A DNA stretch of 64,000 bases from positions 48,512-112,511 of the forward strand of contig JBBHKE010003429.1 of NCBI GenBank assembly GCA_037447655.1. Reading direction: 5' to 3'. Below, piece by piece: positions 21,941-32,465 of the stretch; position 1 is the first letter of the stretch; every line of letters starts with the position of its first letter. The position numbers were made by a program, and so were the translations under genes. The DNA comes from Zygnema cylindricum. Its lineage: Eukaryota; Streptophyta; Zygnematophyceae; Zygnematales; Zygnemataceae. The notes beneath the pieces are model-generated. The model made no database searches. It was given only the letters and a program-made list of their open reading frames with translations, and was not told where the DNA came from.

Positions 21941-22122
21941 TTAGCTACATCCAATGCGGGCATGTTTTCCACGTATTTTGGCGGCTGCCTAGTAACAAGT
22001 GCGAAGGTCGCAATTTTCCTATAGAAACTCATTTTTTGGATGTTTGTGAAATTTTCGATTATCGATCATTTTCAGATTCTCCCTCGGCGTCACGATCCTT
22101 CCAAAGTGGAGTCTTTTCTAAG
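21941..22122 (+). pseudogene. Helicase exon with motif III and the start of domain 2
   Basis: The exon begins after TTTTCAAG with LATSNAGMFSTYFGGC, matching SATLNAxxFSxYFGG of DEAH helicases. The frame then changes by one base near 21986-21999 and continues as CEGRNFPIETHFLDVCEI and DSPSASR, matching GRTFPVxxyFLEDV and the following DSPYAR. It ends in TCTAAG before GTATTT. This is the strongest single piece of evidence for the helicase gene. One indel would restore the frame, so an assembly error is possible. Confidence 0.8.
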
Positions 22123-22389
22123 GTATTTTTGTTTCTTTCTATTATTTTGTTTTGTTTGTCATATTGGTTATGAAAGTCTAACGGTTGTTTTTTTTTTTTT
22201 TTGTACGTATTGTTGTAAAGAAGTAAGCTTCATTGCCTTCCTTAAAAACAATCGTCATAAAAAACATAAAAAAAACTGTGAATTCCTAAAAATAAAAAAT
22301 TTTAGTTACATTTAGGTGGTTTTTATTGTCGTTTTAGCGGAGGTATCTTTAGTTTTTTTTTTTATTCTTTCATGAGTAAGTACTGTTCG

Positions 22390-22394
<5 letters not shown>

Positions 22395-22461
<67 letters not shown>
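22395..22461. repeat. (CT)n microsatellite
   Basis: An uninterrupted CT run of about 66 bp in helicase intron sequence. Confidence 0.97.
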
Positions 22462-22464
<3 letters not shown>

Positions 22465-22661
22465 ATATATGCAAACATGAATATGTATATCATATACTAT
22501 CTATAAATTGCGTTTGTTATTGTTTTGGTTAGTTTACTGTTTGAAAGTTTCCAGTTTTTTATTTTTGTTGTTCTATTTTATCTGAATCTTTAATATTTTT
22601 ACATTTCTTCTCCCTTTGTGTTGTTTAATGTTTTAGAAATCATTATCTTTTCTTCATATAA

Positions 22662-23570
<909 letters not shown>

Positions 23571-23640
23571 GAATGAAGACGTGATAAATTTTGACCTTTT
23601 AGAGGATCTTATCTCATCCATAGATTTAGAATGTCCCCAC
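23571..23640 (+). pseudogene. Helicase exon with NFDLLEDLISSID
   Basis: After a TTTCTTTTAG acceptor the frame reads NEDVINFDLLEDLISSIDLE before a TAA. DEAH helicases have a similar acidic/hydrophobic block (xINxDLIxxLIxxI) just before motif IV. The 5' splice site is unclear (GTCCCC at 23633 is weak), and no motif IV exon was identified. Confidence 0.6.
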
Positions 23641-23659
23641 TAATCAATTTTCATCATCT

Positions 23660-25735
23660 TAGCACACATAAAAAAAGCAAGAGAAAGAGAGAAAAAAATT
23701 AAAAAAGATCGAGAGAGAGAGAGAAAAAAAATAGAATGAGAAAAAATAGAATGAGAGAATAGGAAAAATATAGAGGGAAAGAGAGAAAGAGAGGAGAGTA
23801 CAAAAAAGAGAAAAAAAAAAGTGAGAGAGAGAAAGAAAAAAAAAAAAAAAAAAAAAAAAAGAAGGAAAATATAATATATATATATATAGAATATAAAAAA
23901 AAAAAATGAAAGAGAGACGAAAAAAAAGTTAAAAAGGTAGGGAAAAAAAGATAGGGGAAAGGAGAAAAAGTGAAAAAAAAAGATGGAGAAAAAAAGAAAG
24001 AAAGTGAAAAAGCGAGAAAAAAAAAACAAAAGGGAAAAAAAAAATGAGGAAAAACTCTTCGACAAAAAAAAAAATATTAGTAGCAGTTGCAACTGCCTGA
24101 ACAAGCCGAGAGAGAAAAAAAAAAGAGGATGAAAAAAAAAAAGAGTGAGTAAAAGAGAAAGAAAGAGAAAAAACAAAGAGAAAAAAAATAAAGAGAATTA
24201 GAGAGATATAAAAAAATAAATAGAGAGAGGGAAAGAGAGAAATAAAGACGGGAAAAAAAAGGGAGAAAGAAGAGAAAGACTACGCCAACGGGGAGGAAGA
24301 ATATTAGTAGCAGTTGCAATATCATGAACAAGAACAAGTTAAAAAAAAATTGGGAGAGTGAGAGAGGAAAAAAAAAAAAAAAAAACAGATACAATGTGTG
24401 AAGAAAAAATGAATGAGAGTGAAAAAGAGAGAAATGGGAAAAAACAGGGAAATACAATGAGAGAAAAAAAAAAAGAGAAAAAAATGTAGAAAGAGATGGT
24501 GGAAAAAAAAAGTGAGAGAGCGAAGAGAGAAGAGAGAGCAAAATAAAAAGACAAAGATTGAAAAAAATAGTGGGAATAATACAAAAAAAAAAAAAAATAG
24601 AGAAATAGAGAGATAAAAAAAAAAGAAAAAAAAACAGGAGAGGGAGAAAGAGAAAGAAGAGAAAAACTAAGACACGGTGGAGATATATTACTAGCAGTTG
24701 CAACAACATGAACAAAAACAACAAGTAAAGACAGAGGAAAAAATAGTAAGATAGAGGAAAAAAAGATAGAGAGAGAGAGAAAGAGAGGGGAAAAGAAAGT
24801 GAGAGCCAAGAGAAAGTGAGAGAGAGGGAGAGAGGGAGAGGGAGAGAGGAAAGAGAAAAGTGAGGAAAAAAGAGAGCAAAAAAAAAAATGAGGGAAAAAA
24901 ATAAAAAATATAAGAGAGGGGGAGAGTAAGTAGGAGAGTTTAAGGGAGAGGGAGGGAGAGAAAAAAAGAGAGAGGGGGGGGGGAAAGATCGAGACTGAAA
25001 GAGGGAGAAAGAGAGGATGAGGATTGGGACAGAAAAATAAGAGAAAAAAGCAGAAAAAGGCAAAAGGAATGGGAGAGGGAGGGAGAGTAAAGGAGAGAGG
25101 GGGAGGAGAAAAAAAAGAGAAGAGAGAGGAGAAAGAGAGGAGAGAAAAAAAAGAGAGGGGGGAGAAAAAAAAAGATGGGTGGGGGAAAAAAAGGGAGAAA
25201 AAAAGAGAGGAAAAAAAAAAAGAGGGGGGGCGGGTAGAGAGAGAGAAAAAGGAGAGTAAATGAGAGAGTTGAGGGGAGGGGGAGGGAGAGAGAAAAAAGG
25301 AGAGAGAGGGGAAGAAAATCGAGACAGAAGAGAAAAAAAGGGGGGGATGAGATGAGGGATGAAGGGGGGGAGAAAGAGGGGATGAGGACGGGGACAGGAA
25401 AGAGAGAGAAAAAGAGAAAAAGGGGCAAAAAAATAGGGAGGATGGGAGAGTTGTGGAGAGACGGGGGAGGAGAAAGAAGAGAGAAAAAGAGAGGAGAAAG
25501 AGGGGAGAGAAGAAAGAGAGAAGGGGGAGAAAAAAAAAGATGGGGGGGAAAAGAAGAGGGGAGAGAGAGGAGGGGAGAGGAAGGAGGGTGGGCGCGTAGA
25601 GAAAAAGAGAGAAAGAAAGAGAGAGTGGAAAAGAAAAAAAAAAAAGATGGAAATAAAAAAAGAGAAATAAAACAAGAAAAGTGAAAAAAAAAATTAGAAA
25701 AAAATAAGGAGAAAAAAAAAATTGCAACAAGGGGA
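23660..25735. repeat. 2.1 kb homopurine tract with a recurring 40-bp motif
   Basis: The + strand is almost entirely A and G. It is interrupted by related blocks at about 24073-24111, 24299-24338 and 24681-24725, and more distantly 25738-25781, each of the form TTAGTAGCAGTTGCAA followed by ATGAACAA. This points to large, diverged tandem units. The 532-, 463- and 278-residue - strand frames of Phe/Ser/Leu/Pro are artefacts of composition. Confidence 0.9.
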
Positions 25736-27457
25736 AAGATTGTTAGTATCAACTTCAACAACATAAACAAAAACAAAAAGCAAAGAGGTAAGTTTATAAA
25801 TTCTTTCTCCTTGTCACTCTCTTTCTCTTTTTCCCTCCATCAAAATTTTATTAATTATAAGTAAATATTGTTTATGTATTTGCAAATTCATAAAGTGGAT
25901 GATAGAGAAAAAATAAAAAGAGTTGAAAAAAATCAACTAGAAGAAAAAATATTACAAGGAGCGGGAGAAAGATTTGAAACAAAACAAGAATCAACCAAAA
26001 TGAAAAGAAAAAAATAACATCAAAGGAATGAAAAACAATCGGGGACGTAAGTTTATAGATACCCTTTCTCCTCCCTTTCTTTCTCCCCTGCACCTCCTCT
26101 CGTTGCCTCCTCTTCCCCTCCTTCACCCAATGTAACCTTTCCCCCCTTCTTCTACTCGATGACTTCTCTTCCATTCTCACCTCACATTCTACCTCTTCTT
26201 CGCTCTAATTAATAATTTTGGGTTTCTGTTTTGCTCCCTATCTTCTCCACTCTAGTTTTTCGCAGGCTTGACTTTCCCCACCCCTCTTCGGCTGTCGCCT
26301 CCTCTTCTCCCCCGATGTCATTTTTTATCTTACTCCTTTACCCGTCTTCATCTTTCCGTGTAGACACAATAAATTGATGAGTTCATTCTTTTGTTTTCCT
26401 CTTTGATTTTTCTTTTTCCCCACGTCATTTATTTCTCAATTATGGCTTTCTTTAAAAAACTCAAGAGCGAACAGGTCGCATGCCATTTTTTCCAAATAGT
26501 TATTAAAATAGACCTATTCTTCATGAGAAAAAGTTTCATTTGTCTCTATCTTTTTTCACAAGCACTTCTCGATTTGTTCAAAGTAGCAATAATAGTATTC
26601 AATTTCAACTAAAGATTGAAACAAAAAAGAAAAAAAAAGTAAAACTGATAGACAAAAATAGAAATATTAAAACATTGAATATTTTTTGTGCTAAATTGAG
26701 TAGGTAAAAAAAAACTTGTGAAAAAAGATGGAAACAAATAAAACTTTTCTTTTGTGAAAGATAGGTCTCTTTTTATAATTATTTCGAAATGGCATGCGAC
26801 CGGTTCCCTCTTGAGCTGGTTGGAACAAGACATAATTGAGCAATAAATATTGCGGATAAAAAAATCATAAAAGAATGTGAATGAATAAACTTATCAATTT
26901 TTGCGTCTGCACGAGAGATTGAAAACAGGTAAAAGAGTCAAATGAAAGATGACATTGGAGGAAAAAAAAAAAAAAAAAGGCCATGGGCGAGGAGAGAAAA
27001 AAAGAGTTTGTTGAATGAAAATAAAGTATAAGCCGGATTTTTTTGACGAAATGGTGTTGAGTTATTGATTAGAATCATTAAACATTGGTTTCAACATTTT
27101 TTAGAAAAACACAATATTGTCACACAAGCTTAAAAATGTAAACTAAAAAAAAAAAAACATATCGAAAAAACTGTAGTATATCACATGGGAGTTCTAAAAA
27201 AAAAATTCTCTCAAGTAAGCCTTGTACTCTCCTCTCCTTTATTGTTTTGTGTCGTATCAAATGTTTAAATTATTTGCTTTTCTGTGCTTGTCGAGGGTTA
27301 CAAGTGTAATAATATTAGTTGTTATCTTAGTATCCCCTCTCATTTTAAAAATGATAAAAAAATATTTGAAAATTGTTGCCTCTTTCGTTGTACTTGTGTT
27401 GTTTTTTTTACATAAATATTGATCGGTTCAACAAAAAATTAGTGGGAAACATAGACG
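25736..27457. other. Low-complexity intron-like DNA
   Basis: Two donor-like sites in related context, GTAAGTTTATAAATTC (25789) and GTAAGTTTATAGATAC (26047), follow A/G-rich sequence. Neither has a convincing exon in front of it. A pyrimidine-rich stretch runs to 26380. A fold-back repeat (26456-26822) is listed separately. No gene is recognised. Confidence 0.5.
26456..26822. repeat. Fold-back inverted repeat, about 120-bp arms
   Basis: The arm at about 26456-26577 and the reverse complement of about 26701-26822 share long blocks including GGTCGCATGCCATTT and CATCTTTTTTCACAAG or close forms. The opposite-strand frames 26391-26612 and 26609-26833 therefore encode similar peptides (VACHF in both). 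It could be a MITE or a hairpin-forming transcript. Confidence 0.75.
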
Positions 27458-27670
27458 ACCCTTGTAGTAGTTAATATAGCCAACGAAAATACTTTCTGTT
27501 TTCGCGGTAATGAGGTTGTAAATACGCGAACGTTGCGGGCGGTGGGGAATCAATGACATTGATTGTGCGACTAACAGGAAAAGTGATTGCCTGAATAGAA
27601 ACTCCAATGATAATCTTCACCAACCGTTATCAAAACTACCCGATAAAAAGCCTTGCCAACGAAGTACCGG
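27458..27670 (+). pseudogene. Helicase motif V-like exon, uncertain
   Basis: One frame gives TLVVVNIANENTFCF and, eight residues on, VVNTR, spaced like the NIAETSxTI...VIDTG pair of DEAH helicases. Further on and in another frame, SKLPDKKPCQRST resembles the region before QRxGRAGR. It ends at a good donor (ACCGG before GTATGT). The match is partial and needs two frame changes, so the assignment rests partly on order and strand. Confidence 0.4.
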
Positions 27671-27779
27671 GTATGTTTCCTCTAATTTCCATCTTTGTCA
27701 TTTTATTTATCATCGTTATTACTTTGCCCAATTTTGCATGTATTCCTCTCAATGAGAAAATGTTGATGTAATTTTATTG

Positions 27780-28660
27780 TTTTGTAGAGCTTTTTCTTTA
27801 TCCTTTTCTCTCCTCTTTTTTTTTTCTTTGTCCCGATTCTCTTTCTCCCTTTCCCTCTCTATCCACCCCTCTCCTACTACTCCCTCGTCTCCCTCTTTTT
27901 CTCCTTCTCTATATCTTTCCCTCCCATTCTCCTCTCTCCCTCCTTTATCATTTTTCCTCGCATGTGTCTTCCTTCTCCCTCTCTTTATCCTTATCCCTCC
28001 TATCTCTCTTCCCTCTCCCTCCTTTTATCCCTTTCCCTCCTCTCCCTCCCCTCTCACTCTTTCTTTTTTCTCCCTCTTTTTACCCTCTCTATCCTCTCTT
28101 TTCCTTCTCTTCGACTCCCTTTCCTTTTCCATCTTCCGTTTTCCTCCTCCCCCTACATCTCCCTCCCTCTCTCCTTTCTCTATATTTTTTCTCCCACTCT
28201 CCTCTTCTGTCTCATTTTATATCTTCTTGCCCTCTCCTTCCCATCTCCTTCCTTTCTCTCTCCCCTCTCTCCACTCCCACTCCCTTTCCCTCTCTCTCCT
28301 CTCTCTCTCTTTCCCCCATCTTTTTCCCTCTCTATCCTCCCCTCCTTCTCCTCCCCCTCCCTTCTCTGTATTTTTCCCTCCAAGTGTCCTCCTCTCTCTT
28401 TCCTTTTATCCTTCTACCTCCCCTCTCCATTTTAGTTCTCCACCCTCCCCGTTCTCTCTCTCTTTCTCTCCCCATATCCTTCTCTCTCCTCTTTTTATTA
28501 TCTTTCTCCACCTTCCGTCCCTCTCTCTCTCTTGATACTCTCTCTCCCCTCTCTTTTTCTCGCTCCTCTAACTCCCCCCTTCCCCCTCTCCCTCTAATCT
28601 TTCTCACCTTACCCTTTATCATCCCCCATTCCTCATACTATTCCTCTCATTCTGACTTTT
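27780..28660. repeat. 0.9 kb homopyrimidine tract
   Basis: C/T-rich throughout, lying between the donor at 27671 and an acceptor TCGTAG at 28732. The long Ser/Leu/Pro/Phe frames across it are artefacts. Confidence 0.9.
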
Positions 28661-28759
28661 TTTTTTCTTACATTCTCTACTTACGTTTTTCTTACTGAGG
28701 TTATTATCTGTGTTCAATATTTCTAATCGTAGGAGTTTGCTATCGAACCGACCCTTAAG

Positions 28760-29280
28760 GATGGAACGTTAGGATGGTATTCCCTTAATGGTTTGAACAC
28801 TTGAGGTCTTACCAAAAAGATCGTGAGGGCCGTGAGAAAGTAATGTTGTTTAGAAACTGTGGCAGTCACAATATGTCCGAGAAGTTAAACCGAGTTCAAC
28901 GCGCCAAAGAGGCAATCTTACAATTTTTTCCTCCGTGAAACCTACAGACTTATTCGTAATTGCAAAGATTAAAAAGGTATTACCAAGAAATTGAGAGTTA
29001 GAAAATCAAAAAAACTGAAAACGGACAATGGTCCAAACTAAATGGCCGAGGTCAGCCGAAAAATCTAATCGGGTCGAGGTAAGAATTCTTTGTTAAGTTG
29101 GCATGCGACTTTATTTGCGAGGTGAACGCAATAGAAGATAAAACCGAGATGGAGTACGCACGGAAAGCCATGATACAATGTGGTTTGTTGTTGAAGAATG
29201 GGAAACACAAGAGAGAATGCTCACTCCATAATTGCACTGCATCATCTAAAAATGGCGGAATCATTGGGGAGCGATAAGAT
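28760..29280 (+). pseudogene. Ty1/copia integrase remnant
   Basis: The frame at about 29010-29040 gives KKLKTDNGPN, like the second catalytic Asp region (RSDNGGEY) of copia integrase. At about 29128-29200 EDKTEMEYARKAMIQCGL resembles the NRTLxEMARxMLIxSGL segment that carries the catalytic Glu; here the catalytic Glu region is degraded. Several stops and frame changes intervene. A related block lies inverted at 29562-29668. Confidence 0.5.
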
Positions 29281-31179
29281 GTTATTTTTTTCTACATGGG
29301 CACGGAAACTCGTCCAAGGCATTTGAGATGTCGACACTCACGAGGATGAAGTCACCTACAACGAAGGCTTAGAGGGTGACGATGTATAGTCAGATTTTTG
29401 AGCTATCACCTACTGTATACCCCTCTCTCAATTTTACTTATTAATTCATAGCTCTAAAATAGGCTTACCTCATTTTTTTGAGCGTCGGCATTTCGATGCC
29501 TTAGACAAATTTTCGTGCCCGTATAGTAAGGCGTAACACCTCATTGGCTTTTCGAAAAAAATCCGTCATTTTTTGATAATGCACTAGAATTGTGGAGTGA
29601 CAATTCTCTCTTCCCATTCCCCATCCTTCAACGATAATCCACATTGTATCATTGCTTTTCTTGCATACCCCTTCGTGGTCTTGTTTTTCATAGCGTTATC
29701 CCATGAATTAAGTTACGTGTCAATTTAAATAATAATTTCATCCCCGGCCCGACTAGTTTTCTCATCTAACTTCGCCCATTTAGGTCAGACGATTGTCTGT
29801 TTTGGATCCCTTCATTTTCTTTCTCTCCTAATTTTTTGACCATACCTCTTTAATCTTTGAAATGACGAAAAAGTCCGCGGGGTGCATTTGATGAGGTGTA
29901 CATGAAGGGAAAAAATAAAAGATTAATCTTTTAGAAAACAAGACTTGACTTAACTCTTCGAACATATTGTGGTCGCCACAATTGTCGAGAAACATAATTT
30001 TCTCACGGCTTTCGCAATCTCTTTGGTAAGATTTCGAGTCTTTAAATCATTGGAAGAAAACTGTCTTTGAAAAGTTTTAGACTCCATAATTTTACGAATA
30101 TGCAGTATATATCAAGCCTTTAGGATAACGTTGACTCACTTCAATTCCCATGATAATAGCTCCCATCTTCGTAAGCAATTACTCTGACCGACATAACCTA
30201 TAGGAAGTCAAGTCTCCCTTGTGTCTTTACCAAAAATAATCACGAAAAATGCTCAACTTAGCAACTAGTTATGGCTATTCTAAAACAACAGTTATATACA
30301 CATGGCCTCTAGGAGAGAGAACTTTCTAAAAAACTGTAAAAAGTCTAAGTCATAATTTATCCTATTGCAGCACCTATTTACTAAACCCTCCGCCAATAAG
30401 ACTCTAAAATACCCTAATATGTATTGAGAATTACACTCGTTGTCATAAGAATGTGTAGGGCACCTGTATGACACCAGTAAAGACAATTTACCTTCTATGT
30501 CCAATTTTATGGTTTTGTCTTTTTCCTTTCCGGCGTCAAGTAAAGTGTGACTACGTGGTAATGTGTTGCTCTTTTGGCATAAGTCGTCAACATAACCATT
30601 CTGGTCAATTAGTGTTTCCATTAGCCGTTTGATCATAATTTGCCCATTTATGTGGTATGTTTGATTATGTGGCGCGCCGAATGCTCTTTGCGGCAGTACT
30701 ATTCTTTTTTTTCTATATGTGTCAGTTACTGTTTCATCCAGCGAAATGTTTTATTACGTGCAGGACATGTTTGTTGTATTATAATGCCCCATTTTTTTAT
30801 CAACTTTTATTCATCAAGTGCTTACGAATGACGTTTACCACAAATTTGAAAGGCTAAAGATCAACTCTTGGCCGACCCGCCCCATTTTTGTGAAAGACAC
30901 ATTTCCTCCGTCTCTCCTTTACCTCAATCTAGCTCTTTGGGCACCAAGTTGGCTGCCATGGTTTACTTATGTTTGACTTTCCGCCAGTCCCTTAGAGTCG
31001 GAATAAACTCAAAAAATAGAACCTTATAAATTACATTTTTCAACACTCCTTTTCATTTTTAGTCTAGTTTTTGTTTCAGTTCACAATTTTCTTTGCAAAA
31101 TATCAACTTTGCTTAGGGGAGAGGTTTTGTCGTCATATGTGCAACCATCTCTCCATGTGGTTTATATTCCAATTTAGTA
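29281..31179. other. Decayed retroelement DNA, mostly unassigned
   Basis: The inverted copy of the integrase remnant (arm 29562-29668, complementary in sequence to 29154-29256) lies here. From 30840 to 31180 the sequence resembles the 3' end of the neighbouring - strand copia fragment (the phrase TTTTTCAACACTCC at 31037 recurs near 42500). The 115-residue - strand frame at 30292-30636 contains YVDDL but its context does not match copia reverse transcriptase, so I leave it unassigned. Confidence 0.4.
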
Positions 31180-32465
31180 ATTTTGTTTACTACGTTATCT
31201 CTCACAAAACTTAACCTTTTGTCTATGTTTTGCTTGTTAGTGGTGTTTGGGATTAGCTGCAATTACAATGGCAGCTTGATTATCACAAAAGACTTTTTAA
31301 ACACCACTCTTTGTAAATCTTACCTCTTTGAGCAAAAAGTTTACCCACATTAATTCTTTGACGACAAAACAAAAGCCATGTACTCAGCCTCCATACTGGA
31401 CTGAGCTACAACTTTTTGTTGCCTGTTGCTCCAACAACAAGCTCTACATCCAACTAGAAAAACATACCCATGAGTGTTTTTTTCTCATCTTTACATACCT
31501 ATAATTGACATCACTCCAAGTGGTAATGTTAGTGTTATTCCCACCAAGATGTGGCCATATATGCCTTATTCCCAACAAGATGTTATCAACCTCTTTGATG
31601 TCATCAGTCTCTTTTTTTAAGGTTATTCAGACTCCTACTCAGAACTCCTACAGTTGCTGCTATGTTTGGCTTGATATAGTTTGTAAAATATATTAGACTT
31701 CTTAAAATCTGTCTATATGGAATATTTTCATAAATTCTCTCTTTTCTTGATCCATATGGTTATCTATAATCATCACTTCTCCCTCTAAGCTTCCCCCATA
31801 AACCTTTTTCAAGTCTATCGCAGTAGAGCAACTTTAGGCTTTTTCTATTTGGAACTTTTCTAACATGTTATTTATGATAATCTTTTTTCTATATCTTTCC
31901 ATCTGAATTCCCAAAATGTATATAGCCTCCCTTTGGTCTTTCATATTAAACTGACTTTCTCAAATCTTTTTTTGGTGCCCTTTTTTCAAAAAAAAAAACC
32001 TGAAATACAATTAATATGGCTATTTAAGTACGTGGACCATAATTTGCCACGTCTCAGGTACTAAATTAGAATCAATAACGCTAATTGTTTTTTGACGCTA
32101 TTTAATCCTTGACTCTAATAGCGATTGGCGGTGTACTTATAGATCAAAAACATATATTGCAATAAATATCAATCCATTTTCATCTTCAAACAAGTAAAAA
32201 TAGTCATGTGAACTAATTCTGACACATTCAGATTTGTCAGAAATTCATCCTATATAATGTTCCACTGACGCGGAGCTTGCATAATTCCGTACAAATAATT
32301 TATCTATTTGTTGTGTTTACTGTCCTGTCCCTCTTGCACAAAACATTTACGCAAATATAAAGATTTCTTCCTCCAATTCCAAATGTAGAAAAGTTGTTTT
32401 TATATCTATTTAGTGAATCTCCATGTTTTGAAAACCTTATCTTCTTTTATCGATTTTGAGGGACA
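31180..32465 (-). pseudogene. Ty1/copia fragment: reverse transcriptase and RNase H
   Basis: Read on the - strand from 32465 downward the order is: the RT start with TTFLHLELEEEIFI (near 32405-32363), LYGIMQAPRQWN (near 32288), DEFLTNLNVSE, then FNMKDQREAIYILGIQMER (near 31950-31890), PNIAATVGV (near 31640), and the RNase H motif SSMEAEYMAF (near 31400) followed by DNQAAIVIAANPKHH (near 31290-31250). Stops and frame changes are frequent. A TA-type MITE end (GCGATTGGCGGTGTA, 32117-32131) sits within the RT. The 5' half (gag, protease, integrase) is missing: the fragment meets the start of a + strand copia element at about 32465. Confidence 0.82.
32060..32131. mobile_element. End of a TA-type MITE inside copia RT
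   Basis: The terminal sequence GACTCTAATAGCGATTGGCG then GTGTA matches the right ends at 4781 and 7397. The corresponding left end was not found within the next 300 bp, so only one side can be placed. Confidence 0.5.

Noticed and set aside
24077-25730. Very long - strand open frames (532, 463 and 278 residues)
   Set aside because: They are Phe/Ser/Leu/Pro runs translated from the complement of a homopurine tract. Several frames are open at once, and no domain or splice context supports them.
27777-28698. Frames of 157-252 residues rich in Ser, Leu and Pro
   Set aside because: All three + strand frames are open over a pure C/T tract; this is composition only.
29052-29264. 70-residue - strand frame
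   Set aside because: It is the reverse strand of the copia integrase remnant, whose + strand reading matches the family better.
30292-30636. 115-residue - strand frame with YVDDL, possible copia RT active site
   Set aside because: The residues before and after YVDDL do not match RT, and there are no flanking RT motifs in order. It may be chance or too decayed to name.
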